Below, piece after piece: positions 34,707 to 45,900 of a stretch of 64,000 nt of DNA. Under the pieces are notes generated by a model, which was not told the origin of the DNA, ran no database searches, and saw nothing but the letters and a program-made list of their open reading frames with translations. Position numbers and translations under genes: made by a program. The stretch's first letter is position 1. Each line of letters starts with the position of its first letter. This stretch comes from Botrytis cinerea B05.10 (lineage: Eukaryota > Ascomycota > Leotiomycetes > Helotiales > Sclerotiniaceae): NCBI RefSeq assembly GCF_000143535.2, contig NC_037320.1:868001-932000 (forward strand). The letters run 5' to 3'.

Positions 34707-36457
34707 ATGGAAGCGAAACAGATTTCTCCTACCATGATACCCCAAGCTAGGTCAAGCAATATGTCGCTCGAGGAAAGCCCACGCATCATCCTGCAACCAA
34801 GGCCTAGCAACGACCCAAATGACCCTCTCGTGAGTTGAAAGCTTAACCCATCTGCTCATTTCAAGTAGCTAATACCGCCACCTCTATAGAACTGGCCACG
34901 ATGGAGAAAGAACCTGAATTTTATATTGATTTCCTATTATACCTTGATGGTTTTTGCACTGTAGGTAGCCTGTTTTCACAAAGATATGATGCAGAAGCAC
35001 TAAAGCAAACAGAATCGATATCGCAACTGTGACCTGGGCGCCAGTGAACGCGGAGCTTGGATTTAGCTACGCTTTACTCAATGACGCTTTCGCTGCTGGA
35101 AACGGAGCGCTGTGTATTGGCGGATTTATACTCGTTCCGCTGGCATTGAAGTTTGGACGACGACCAGTTTATATCTTTAGCACTGCGGTTCAATGTGGAA
35201 TGAGTATATGGTACGCCAAGATGCGGACTATACCGGAGCTCATGTTGATCAATCTGTTAAGTTGCACGGTCGGTGCATTAGCAGAAGTGATGGTCCAGAT
35301 GACAGTGGCTGACATGTTTTACTTTCATGAACGAGGACTCATGAATTCTATTTACTACTGGTTCATGATCACTGGAGCTACTCTATCACCGTTACCTGGT
35401 GGATTCATCACTTCAAACCAAGGCTGGCGCTGGGTGTGGTGGTGGCTGGCTATCTTGCTTGGAGCTGGTCTTATTGTATTCCTTTTCTGCTACGAAGAGA
35501 CAATGTTTACCCGCCCGACCATCGAAATAGAACAAATCGCCAGCCAGCCACAAAACAAAGAGGCAGCCACAAACAATGACCCAGAGGCACCAAAGAACGC
35601 TCCTCAAATTAGCGAGGTGATAATTGATTATTCAATTCCCCAAAAGTCTTATTGGGAAAAATTGGCGTTGTGGTCGAACACATCAATGCCTTTAAGTCAA
35701 CTTTTCAAGCACACTTACCAGCCTTTCTTGGTCATTTTCACTATACCAGCTGTCTTTTTTATGTCACTTCAATATGGAGTTTTGATTTCCTGCATTGTTC
35801 TTCCAGTCACCTCCTTGTCGTCATACATGACACTTCCCCCATATGAATTCAATCCCACCCAAATTGGGTTGATGGGCCTTCCACCTTTCATTGGTGCTAG
35901 CTTAGGAACCTTGATTGGTGGCTTCTTGAGTGACTACGTTTCTTTATACCTCGCGAAAAGAAATGGCGGTGTCTTTGAGCCCGAGATGCGTCTTTGGGTT
36001 TCTGTCGCTTTCGCACCTTTTATCCCAGCAGGCATCTTCATTTTCGGAATCGGTTTAAACAACGGCGCCAATTGGCTTGTGCCGGCCTTTGGTCTGGGAA
36101 TTGCTTGCTTCGGAGTTCTTCCAACAAGCAGCGCTGCACTTACATACCTGACGGATGCATACACAGATGTGAGTTTCCTTTTTCCAGTCTCGCACAAGCA
36201 ATTACTGACAGTATGATTTACAGATCATTGCTGACTCAATTTTGGGCGTGACTTTTGTTCGCAATGCCATCTTGACGATGTTTATTTTTGTTCTTCAGCC
36301 CTGGACTGATAGTGTTGGATTGACATGGGTCTATGTGACATTTGGGCTCATAACTACTGTGATTCTCGGTGGTAATATTGGGTTCATCTACTTCGGGAAG
36401 AAATTCAGGGCCAAGACCGCTGCCAGGTACCAAAGTTTTAGTGATCAAAAATCATAA
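34707..36457 (+). CDS. MFS transporter, DHA1/HOL1-like (527 aa, 4 exons)
   Basis: Major facilitator superfamily proton-coupled transporter of the plasma membrane. Exons 34707–34829, 34890–34960, 35013–36168 and 36224–36457 join in frame. The hydrophilic N-terminus ends in D-P-N-D-P-L-N-W-P-R-W-R-K, the motif preceding helix 1 in fungal drug:H+ antiporter-like transporters. The loop 2–3 motif reads L-K-F-G-R-R-P-V-Y. About 12 hydrophobic segments flank a charged central loop (about residues 220–255, Q-N-K-E-A-A-T-N-N-D-P-E-A-P). Helix 5 carries G-A-T-L-S-P-L-P-G-G-F-I. The closest group I recall is HOL1-like polyamine/histidinol or toxin exporters. It lies 2.5 kb before the metabolite cluster and could export its product, but that is inference. 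A 43 bp repeat sits in its upstream region. Confidence 0.87.
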
Positions 36458-36630
36458 CAGACAGAGGTATTGTGTGGTTAGAAGATTCACGGATTTTATG
36501 ATAAATTCGTGACTGAACTCTAATCATTTGATGGTTTCAATACTTTTTCACGATACCCTTCTGCACTTCATTAAAGAAAGAAAAAATACAGCGCATTTGG
36601 TCGCTTACATGTATGACTTTTTGTTTTTTT

Positions 36631-36707
36631 GATTCGTGATTCGTGATTCGTGATTCGTGATTCGTGATTCGTGATTCGTGATTCGTGATTCGTGATTCAT
36701 GATTCGA
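36631..36707. repeat. 7 bp satellite (GATTCGT)n, about 11 copies
   Basis: Perfect tandem copies of GATTCGT run from 36631, with one variant (GATTCAT) near the right end. It lies 170 bases downstream of the MFS stop codon. Purely simple sequence, probably length-variable between strains. Confidence 0.9.
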
Positions 36708-36829
36708 AATGGTGTCTGTTTAATTTGACAGTGAATGTCAAAAAGAGTGTAAATCATTGACGTCCTGCGTTTTCCCTCCTGCTGGTGGGGGACTTGTTAG
36801 AGTTTCGAAAGTTTAAAGTTATAGAGTTT

Positions 36830-37177
36830 TAAGTCGCCCACCCTAATTCCTGGCCACCCCTGTTTTGGGCCACCTTCATACACCAAAAATCGCTTTTTTG
36901 ACCTGTTAATATCTCTATCAAAACAGAACATAATCCTATAAAATTAATTAAAAAAATGAATCTTTATATTGATATTAATGATACATCAAAAAATCAGGGG
37001 CTTAAAACCTTAATATAAATTTAAAATGATTTTATTTATATATATATATATATATATATAAGTTTTCAATATATCCTATGTACAAATAAGGAAGTTATAA
37101 ATGTCATTCTTTTGAGGTTTTGGGTGTGAAAGGGTGGCCCAAAACAGGGGTGGCCAGAAATTAGGGTGGCCGACTTA
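36830..37177. mobile_element. 348 bp MITE-like element with about 60 bp TIRs and TA ends
   Basis: The left end (from 36830, TAAGTCGCCCACCCTAATTC) and the reverse complement of the right end (up to 37177, TAAGTCGGCCACCCTAATTT) match with few differences over about 60 bases. Both include the segment GGCCACCCCTGTTTTGGGCC. Both ends carry TA, fitting a TA target-site duplication as in Tc1/mariner-class elements. The centre is AT-rich, with a (TA)n run near 37037–37060, and encodes nothing. I therefore read it as a non-autonomous DNA transposon (MITE). Confidence 0.75.
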
Positions 37178-38994
37178 GAGTGTCGGCCCTCGGGAGATGC
37201 AAGCTAATGGTAGACGGTGAAAGGGAGTGTGGGAAGAAGAGCAGCTGAATGAGGGGGTAAAGCCAGCCGAATTAGACTGCAGGAGGCGGAAAAAGCTAGC
37301 CGAACCACGCTAAAAGTGACGAATCGTTCAGCACGCACTGACTCACGTATACGAGTATGCTTCAATAAAAAACTTTTTATATTGTACTAACTTATAAAGT
37401 TGACTGCATACTTTAATTTATAATAAATAGCCTTCGATAGACATCAATTATTTGTTCAATCGGAAAGCTATTCGTAAAGCTTGAAATTGACAGAGTTCCT
37501 GAAAAGGTTAATGCGCTACCTGGAGTAAAGAGACCCAATGAATTAAATCTACGCTGTTAGTTTCGTTCATTTTCGAAACTTTTCTCTATTTCTCGCGTGG
37601 TGTGAATCGTGATACATACGTGATGTGGGCCTTTTCTAAAGAGCGAATGTGGAGGGTCACCAGGGGTCTTAGAGTTGCTGACCAAGCAAAAGTTCATCAA
37701 AATAGTAACCTTACTAGTTAAGATATTTTCGAAGAAAAATGAGCGTATATACCTTATCTCTCCTCGCTGATAACAGGACTCAGGCTAGTAGAATGCATGT
37801 ATCATTGACCATTTAGATCGGATTGTACCAAATCAGAATCGGAATATAAAGTGAAAGTAATATCTGCACAGCGCAAGCCCACGTGTTACATCTTTCAATA
37901 CGACATACAAGTTTTTTATAGAAATCTATAGCATTTTAGAACTTCCTAATAAACCAACCAGTCCATCAATGAATTGTTTGGAGAATATATTTGATTTTGA
38001 ATACAAGTTGAGTAACACTAATCTGTTTTTGAAAGTATTAGAAAGATTGAAATCTATAAATTTACTTCGAGTCAGACATCAATTTTGAGAAATTTTAGAA
38101 CATCTAATAACTCAACAGGAGAATTTGGAACTCAGATCTATAATACATTATCATTTAGGATTTTTGATTTATATTAAAAATCAAGTGTGTCTAAAGTTAT
38201 TAAGTATTCAGAAAAGTAAATATGAATCATACTTAGTTTTCAAACATTAACGATTTTGATTAAGTTAATAAAGATTATACTACTCAAAAACTTGATGGGG
38301 AAGTAAACTTATGTGTGACATGTTTCTGTCACCCGTGAGCTCCCCCAAAGACCTCATAAATACTTGTCGAAGACATCTCCTCATACTTCGTGGGAGGCAT
38401 AATTCTTATGATATTGGATTATTGAGGGGCTCATACACTCAAGGTTTTGTAATATATAGATTCTGTCACCCATATATAGCTGATTGATATTTTTTGGTTG
38501 AATACATTATGATTCACCTAGCACTAGGGGTGAATTTACTATACCAATCAGGTGAATTTGCAGATATAAGGTGCGCTATTGACCCCTGGTAAAATAAAAA
38601 TGCTTCAGGTGAATACTGAAGATTTAAATTACCGATCATCGAATTGTTCTGCATAGGTACCCAATGTCGCAGAGTCGTCACACTGCTGCACAAACGATAA
38701 CATTCAGTGACCGAATTGGAGTTATGCAGGTGCGACGCACCAGAACGGAGGAGAACAACTACGTGGTACATGCACATCACTAAGACAGGTATTTGGCCTG
38801 ATTCAGGTTGCCATCACACTCATAGTGAGGGCAGTCATAGATACATGTCAGTATACTTAGCAAGGTCACTGACGTATCCCTGATCATGATTGTTGAGACC
38901 GGACATAAATAGAGATCTCTTACTCGTCGAAAGAAATCATCATTCATACCATCCATCCTCGTTCAATTCCACCTTCCTAGCCTCTCTATTCAGA

Positions 38995-39891
38995 ATGACT
39001 GTCAGTGTCCCAACCCCTTTCCGACGCATTAGTGCCAAGGCACCCGTCGAGGAAATTCTTCAGATGTTTCGCGAAGATGGCGGGATTGTGGTAGAGGATT
39101 TCTTCACCCAAGAGCAAATGGCCAACATCAACAAAGAGGTAGACCCTTTACTAGCCAAAATCAAATGTGGCACACACAGAGATGTCGGGGAGGAGGAATG
39201 GATTACCCAATTCCACGGTTCCAATACTCGTCGACTCAGCAACCTACCTACCATTAGCAAAACCTTCCGTGAGGAAGTTCTCAACTACGACCTGTTGCAC
39301 CAAATTTGCGAGGCTATCTTCCGCAAGGAATCTGGCGACTACTGGATGTGCACAGCACAGGTAATCGAAATTGGCCCTCAAAGCAAAGCTCAAGAGTTAC
39401 ATCGTGACACAGCCGAGTTTCCTGGATTGACCAAATTGGGTCCTCGGATGGACGAGATACAAATCAGTTTCTTCACCGCGTTGACTGATTTTACAGCGGA
39501 AAATGGCGCTACTCGTGGTATCCCTAAGAGCCACTTGATGGAGGACTATGAGGATTGGGGCCGAGAGGAGGATGCCGTTCCCGCCGTCATGAAGACTGGG
39601 GATGTGTTCTTCTTCACAGGCAGGCTTTGCCACGGTGGTGGTGAAAATCGTACCGAGGACTTTTGGCGACGCGGAATTTCCTTATGCTTCCAAGCTAGCT
39701 ATCTTACGCCAGAGGAATGCTATCCGCTTATGATTCCTCGTGATGTTATAGAGAGCATGACGCCACTGGCGCAGAAAATGTGTGCCTGGCGCTCCCAGTA
39801 TCCTACACTGGGAGGTGGATTGTGGCAACACAATTACACCGAGGTTGCCGACCAGATTGGATTGAAGTCGAATCAACCATTGAAGCTATGA
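38995..39891 (+). CDS. phytanoyl-CoA-type Fe(II)/2-oxoglutarate dioxygenase (298 aa)
   Basis: Non-haem iron, 2OG-dependent oxygenase of the PhyH family, as found in fungal clusters (the FtmOx1/verruculogen synthase, AsqJ and EasH type). These hydroxylate, desaturate, epoxidise or make endoperoxides. Single exon. I chose the ATG at 38995, because the frame stays open upstream but family similarity begins at M-T-V-S-V-P-T-P. The iron-binding facial triad is visible: H-x-D in Q-E-L-H-R-D-T-A-E-F (about residues 136–138) and the distal His in G-R-L-C-H-G-G-G-E-N (about residue 212). An N-R-T that should supply the 2OG-binding arginine follows. The N-terminus has D-G-G-I-V-V-E-D-F, typical of PhyH proteins. 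It is the left-most gene of the cluster, on the same strand as the monooxygenase 405 bases downstream. Substrate unknown. Confidence 0.87.
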   Translation: MTVSVPTPFRRISAKAPVEEILQMFREDGGIVVEDFFTQEQMANINKEVDPLLAKIKCGTHRDVGEEEWITQFHGSNTRRLSNLPTISKTFREEVLNYDLLHQICEAIFRKESGDYWMCTAQVIEIGPQSKAQELHRDTAEFPGLTKLGPRMDEIQISFFTALTDFTAENGATRGIPKSHLMEDYEDWGREEDAVPAVMKTGDVFFFTGRLCHGGGENRTEDFWRRGISLCFQASYLTPEECYPLMIPRDVIESMTPLAQKMCAWRSQYPTLGGGLWQHNYTEVADQIGLKSNQPLKL

Positions 39892-40296
39892 GGCGGAAGG
39901 GTATAAGCGCAACAATAGTTGTAATATTTGATAGGTTATTGGATGCATATTGCATACGTACGGCTGCATGCATATGCATTGTACTGCTTCAAATTCGATC
40001 TTGACTACATTGCTGGCCTTTTTCGCTATGAAATGTATTTAACGCAATTAGTAAAATGATACAACTTGTATTAGTTTGAGACCGAATCAACTCCATAGTC
40101 TGCATTTGACAATGCAGTTCTTACATCTAAGCCCGCAATCCGTACATAAACGCTAACATCTGTCAATGCGAGTAACCGGTCAGAGATAAATATGTAGCAA
40201 GATTCCTCGAAGGCAAGTCAAAAGGCAGAAAAATAAATCCATCTCATTTCACCCCAACTCCACTAGCATTGCACACTGTTATCCTCTATACGAAAC
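39892..40296. other. short intergenic region in cluster
   Basis: Holds the 3' region of the dioxygenase and the promoter of the monooxygenase. A TGCATATGCA palindrome lies at about 39969–39978, and similar GCATATG words occur near 48970 and 51846. No other site is recognised. Confidence 0.4.
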
Positions 40297-41901
40297 ATGG
40301 CCGTAATCACAAACAAACCACCAGACTATGACATTATCATTGTAGGGGCTGGTTTTGCTGGGGTAACTCTTCTCTATCATCTCCGGAAACAGGGTCACCG
40401 ATGTCTTGTGTTAGAAGCAGCATCAGATATAGGAGGGACGTGGTTTTGGAACCGATACCCTGGTGCACGAGTCGACACAGAAGCTCCGTTCTATGCTTTA
40501 TCAATTCCTGAAATCTGGAACAACTGGAAGTGGAGTGAGAAGTTCCCATCGCAGCCCGAACTGCGACGATATTTTGCATACCTTGACAAGGTATTGGGGT
40601 TGAAAGAAGACATCCAATTCAACACTCGGGTCACGCACGGCCAGTTTCGGGGGGATAGATGGCATACGACGACTGAAAACGGCAGTCAATTTACCAGTCA
40701 ATTTTTGATTGCTTGTCCAGGACCCGGAACAGTACCACACATCCCCTCTTTCCCTGGACTTGAGTTGTTTCAAGGGACAGTGGCTCACTCCTACCAGTGG
40801 CCAGAGGAGGGGTTTGAACTGAAGGGAAAACGAGCCGCGGTCATCGGCACAGGGGCCTCCGGGTTGCAGATAGTGCAAGACTGGGCTAAACGAGCAGATC
40901 ATCTTACAGTGTTCCAACGCACCCCCAACACAGCCCTACCTATGCACGGGGAAGGCTGGCTCCAAGATCCAAAAATGACTCACGAAGAATTCTGCCACTA
41001 TCGCCGTACGCATCTTAGCGGCGTGAACTATCAATTCGCGCCAACCAACACATTTGACACAGTGGATCCGGCTGAGCGACAAGCGTTCCGTGAACATCTA
41101 TGGAAGACTGGAGGATTTCCTTACGTCTACGGTAACTATAAGGACGTAATGATCAATCGTGCCGCAAACCGGGAGATGTACGACTTTTGGGCTCAAAAGG
41201 TTCGTTCACGTATTGAGGATCCACGTAAACGTGATCTCCTGGCTCCTCTTGAGCCTTTCCATCCTATGGGTGCGAAAAGACCTACCTGTGAACTTGACTA
41301 CTACGACCAATTCAATCGGTCTAATGTTGACCTAGTGGACCTACGATCCACGTCTATCGGCTCCTTCCAGTCGGATGGCCTCACCACCACAGATGGTCAA
41401 TTCTACCCTCTTGATATCGTTGCCCTGGCCACGGGCTTTGATATGATTACTGGCGGACTCACTCATATGGGGCTTCATAGTGTCGAAGGTAAGTCCTTGA
41501 AGGACGAGTGGAAGTCAGGCGTAAAGACGTATCTTGGAATGACCATCAACGGATATCCCAATCTGTTTTTCCTGGCAGGGCCTCAGGGCCCATTATCCTT
41601 TTCGAGTGGACCTATCGGAATCGAGGTGCAGTGTGGGCTTATCTGTGATGCAATCAAACAGCTACTGGCACAAGGAAACACTGTTGTTGAGCCCACTGTC
41701 GCTGCCCAGGAAACTTGGAGTCAACAAGTAAAGTCTCAATTCGATGGAACGTTGTTCCTCGATTCTCCAGACTCGTGGTTTTTGGGTGGAAATATTCCGG
41801 GAAAGAAACGCGAGTTACTTACCTATGCTGCTGGATTACCTCAGTATCAGAAAGACTGTGAGAAGGCATTCAATTGTTGGGATGGATTCGTATGCAAGTA
41901 G
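40297..41901 (+). CDS. Baeyer–Villiger-type FAD monooxygenase (534 aa)
   Basis: Class B flavoprotein monooxygenase. By family it uses NADPH and O2 to insert oxygen next to a carbonyl (ketone to ester or lactone, or aldehyde to formate/acid). Single exon. FAD-binding G-A-G-F-A-G lies at residues 17–22, followed by G-G-T-W-F-W-N-R-Y-P-G-A-R-V-D (about 46–60). The BVMO fingerprint F-x-G-x-x-x-H-x-x-x-W is complete as F-Q-G-T-V-A-H-S-Y-Q-W at 158–168. The NADPH motif G-T-G-A-S-G follows about 20 residues later, and A-T-G-F-D is near residue 385. Length is normal for fungal cluster BVMOs. The NRPS reductase domain in this cluster would release an aldehyde, so an aldehyde or ketone intermediate is a conceivable substrate (inference). 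Confidence 0.9.
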   Translation: MAVITNKPPDYDIIIVGAGFAGVTLLYHLRKQGHRCLVLEAASDIGGTWFWNRYPGARVDTEAPFYALSIPEIWNNWKWSEKFPSQPELRRYFAYLDKVLGLKEDIQFNTRVTHGQFRGDRWHTTTENGSQFTSQFLIACPGPGTVPHIPSFPGLELFQGTVAHSYQWPEEGFELKGKRAAVIGTGASGLQIVQDWAKRADHLTVFQRTPNTALPMHGEGWLQDPKMTHEEFCHYRRTHLSGVNYQFAPTNTFDTVDPAERQAFREHLWKTGGFPYVYGNYKDVMINRAANREMYDFWAQKVRSRIEDPRKRDLLAPLEPFHPMGAKRPTCELDYYDQFNRSNVDLVDLRSTSIGSFQSDGLTTTDGQFYPLDIVALATGFDMITGGLTHMGLHSVEGKSLKDEWKSGVKTYLGMTINGYPNLFFLAGPQGPLSFSSGPIGIEVQCGLICDAIKQLLAQGNTVVEPTVAAQETWSQQVKSQFDGTLFLDSPDSWFLGGNIPGKKRELLTYAAGLPQYQKDCEKAFNCWDGFVCK

Positions 41902-42938
41902 TCATCGTCACCCGGGCCATACTTAATTGGTTCCGTTGCCTATGCCATCACTAATGTCAATATGTCTTCTTCAAGTACAGGTCAAATAAGATAAAATAAG
42001 AACATAAATCCATCCCTTCGTCTTCACTAGAGTGATCCTTATAACCGTCTTTAATCACCCCCTTCTCCTATATCTTTGAGACCATATCTTGTGCCGAATT
42101 TGGTGATACTACACTTTTGACTTAATCTTTGTAAATCTCGGTCTGAATGGCGATGCTAAATTTATCTTTTTATCTTTTTGATAACTTCTATCTTGTCATA
42201 TTCAGACTGAAGGGTATTAGATTGATTCGAAGCTGGCTAGAACCATTCATTGAAAATCCGTCTCGGGGAGGTTGGCGTCCAAACATCTCTTTCGGGATAT
42301 GACAGCACTTACGTAGAGGAAAGTGATATAGTTACTGAACCAGGCAGTATGATGGCAAATATCATTCCATATTGATTGTAACCAGCAAGCAGAAAGAATC
42401 AAGGAAGAAGTAGCCACCACGCGGTGAATTTTAGATCTGGTACTAAACGTAGTACAGACCTCTTTGCTCGAGATTTTCTTTTTAAGATTGGCCAATCAGA
42501 GTTCTTGAAGAGACGTAAACGCTCAACAAGACGATATTCGATATCAAATCAAAAAATGGCCACCAAGACTTGGATATTAATGCGAACATCAGAAAGCCCT
42601 TGATATCTTACAACTTCGAACTTGTAGCGAGATTGGTTCGAAAACAGACTGCCAATCAGTATCTCAGCGTCTGGTTCTGTGGAAGTGATTTGGTCTACCG
42701 TTTTCTCGTTCACTTGGAGGCTAATAAAAAAAGCTGACTAGGCGGTATCTAAATGAATGAGACTGGTATATTGAATTGTGGTCAAAGTCTAACAAAGTCA
42801 AGACAAAATCAATCTGCAATAAACAAACTTCATATGAAGAGTCACCGATCAAACGAAATTTGACTAAGAAAATGCCAAGATTCCTTTGAATAAAAGTGGG
42901 ACACAAACCCTGCCTCCCCCCGAATATCCACAAAGGTC
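41902..42938. other. convergent intergenic region in cluster
   Basis: Between the 3' ends of the monooxygenase and NRPS genes. A short inverted pair (GTCTGAAT near 42142 and ATTCAGAC near 42200) brackets a T-rich segment. The frames on the minus strand (42247–42495 and 42721–42942) have no recognisable motif. No gene is supported. Confidence 0.5.
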
Positions 42939-45900
42939 TCAACCTCTCCTCCTAAAGCCCCCAGGGAAGTCTTTACCAGACCAAGTCCTCCCAAGATATC
43001 CGAGATCCTGCAAGTATTTCACATTTAGTGCAACGGCGTGAGCCATGACCCGCTCCATCTCTTCCCAATCATTTGCCTCCGTCCATGCGGGAGTCGGACT
43101 ACTAAGAAGTCCCGGTCCCATCGTCTCAATGACATTTATAACAGGCCAACATGGATGCTCGTCACCAAATTCAGATAGAGATTCATTTAGCTTACCAAGC
43201 CAGACAGAATACGACTGGCTGGCTTGCAAAGGTGTATCAAGAGCAGCATTGACCGCCTCCCAAAAAATCCTTACCCGGATCCCATTCAGCATCTTTCTCT
43301 GCTTCCTGGTCACCGTGGGGTTAATCAAGGCATCTACAGTCATCTGAGCAACGTCCTCCGCCCTAGAAATATAAATCCACTCCTCGGGCTCGGGGTAGTA
43401 CTCGCCCACAAGCACACATGCGCTGATGAGTCTCCAGATCAGGTCATCGAGGTTAGCTGCATGACCGTGACTTGGGCCACCGATAATTAAAGCCGGATTC
43501 AGGATGCCCAGTCGACTCCCTGAGATTTCTTCTGGTTTTTGAAGTGCTGCCGTCGCTGCCACGACCTGCTCGGCGATCAGTTTTGATTGTCCGTAACCAT
43601 TTGTCTCGTGCAGCTTTTGCTGGAGTGTGGATGTGGAAAATACGCTATCTTCTTCGGATGGATCCCATTGCGCGCCTCCAGATATATACTCCAAGCGGGC
43701 TATGTGCGGATTCTGTGTCACTATTGAGACTAATTGTGTAGTAGAATCTACGTTGGCTGCTCGGAGCTCAGAGTAGCTGTACTGCCAGTGTACGAGAGCA
43801 CCATTGTGAATGATTCCAGTAATTTGAGAGTCATTAGTGGGTGTGTTACATCCTCTCAGCTGTTCCCATTGGGAGCTATTGAGGCCAAGTTTTGGTTTGG
43901 AGAGATCTCCTACCCATACTTTAATTTTGGAAGAATGTAGCGTCTCGTCCCACCAACCGGCTTTGATGGCCGCAGCGCGCACACGCTCGAGTCCAGTGGC
44001 TGCATCGTCTGCGCGAACAAGAAGGTAGGCTCTTTGAAGAGAAGAAGTATACAGAAGTCTTTGGAGAATTGCAGTTCCGACATATCCGGTCGCACCTGTC
44101 AAAAAGACATTTTGTATAGCGGAGGAAGGCGTGGGGCCAGACGCAAAATGGCATGATACTCCTCTCTGAAGGTCACGGAGCATTGGTTCAATATCTTCAA
44201 TCTCCATCATTTCTTCTTTGTTTGTATCTTTCCGGAACTGCAATTCTTTCACCGTGATGGCCAACTCAGTAAGCAGCATGGTGCGAGGAATTCGACTTAG
44301 TGGTAAGAGAATGCCAAAGGTTCGGTTGATCGCGCGGACAAACGAGACCATGCGAATTGAGTCTAGTCCTGCTGATACCGGAGCGAAATCAGGAGGATTT
44401 TGGGGGTCTTCAATAGACCCATCCGGCAGGAGAGGTTCCAGTAGCTCGCTAAGTTGTCGGGCTACAGTGTCAGAAGCTGGAATTGTAGCTGTTGCGATAC
44501 TTTTTCGCCATGGCGAGAGGTCTTGTTGTTCTATCCAATGTTGAAGTCCCTTGCGATCTGTCTTACCAGTCAGTGATAAAGGGAGACAGTCTGTCAAAAG
44601 ACATACGGCCGGTACCATGAATGGAGGTAGCATTACAGAAAGTTGCCTCAGGATGACGGCAGATACATCAGGGAGATTTAGTATCTTCATCTCTTGCAAG
44701 CTGTTAATGCGGCTGATTTTGCCATCTTGTATACCTTCTGACTGTGATATTAAATCTTTCTTCCACTGAGCAACTAGGACTAGCTCTGCACGACTATTGC
44801 TCTTAATTATCATCACAACAGCCTCCTCCAACCCTTCGATTTTTGTGGCAGTAGCTTCAATTTCTCCAAGCTCAATGCGCTGTCCATTCAATTTGACCTG
44901 ATGATCCTTGCGACCAACAAAAATCACAGAGCCGTCTGGCGCAAACCGAGCCAGATCTCCAGTCAAATAAATTCTTGACGCCCATGGCGGCATATCTTCT
45001 GAAAAAGTTTCATAAGGAGATATCTCAACAAATGCTCTTTTCTGGGAATCTGCATTATTCAGATACCCTCTAGTGACGATAGGGCCTTGAATCGCGAGTT
45101 CTCCTACAAGCCCCAGTGCCACCAACTGACTGCAATTATCAGGATGCACAATCATCATACGACAACCGACAGGAGAACCAAAATTCAAGGGATTCACTGA
45201 AGAATGTAGCGGTGGAGTTAGTGCCGCAGTGACACAACATTCGCTGGGACCATAACTATTGTGGAATTGAAAGTGAGGTATTTTGGTCCATCGCTTCAGC
45301 TGCGCCGCAGTTACAGCCTCTCCCCCCAGTCGCAACTCCTTCAAATTCGGCACCTCGAGTGGGTCCAAGATGTTAGCCACTGATGGAGTAATATCAATCA
45401 CATCCACCTGGAACCGAGAGATAACGCCTGCTAGTGCAGTGAGAACCTCTTCTTCCCGTGGAATACATACTACTCCTCCGACGAACAATGGTCCCAACAT
45501 GTCCGCAATTGATGGATCGAAACTGTATGTCGCAACTTGCAGCATACGACGATTACGCTGGAACATACCCTGCATGGCCTGTGCATGGAATGCAGTAGCA
45601 ACTTGGCGGTGTTCTGCTACCACAGCCTTTGGAACTCCCGTGGTGCCAGATGTGAAAACGGCATAGGCTGCATTATCCACCGCAACACCAGAGGAGAATG
45701 AGGCATCTCTATGGTTCGTGGACTGCTCCTGTAGCAGCTCTTTCTGCATCAGAGAATCTAGGCACAATATTTGATTGGCCAGACCAGACACTTTGGCTTG
45801 AAGAGCTTCAGAGCAGATAATTAGAGGAGCTTCTACCACAGAAATCATAGTCTGCATGCGAGCCACCGGTAGTCCACTATCCAACAGAACAAATGCACCT

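Larger units (their letters stand above)
36458..38994. other. repeat-rich, AT-rich cluster boundary zone
   Basis: Between the MFS gene and the first cluster gene lie a 7 bp satellite, a TIR element and then strongly AT-rich DNA (about 37350–38510) with no gene. AT-rich blocks without genes in leotiomycete genomes often derive from transposons mutated by RIP, which is inference here. A CATAAATA sequence near 38904 could be the TATA element of the dioxygenase gene. Confidence 0.55.
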
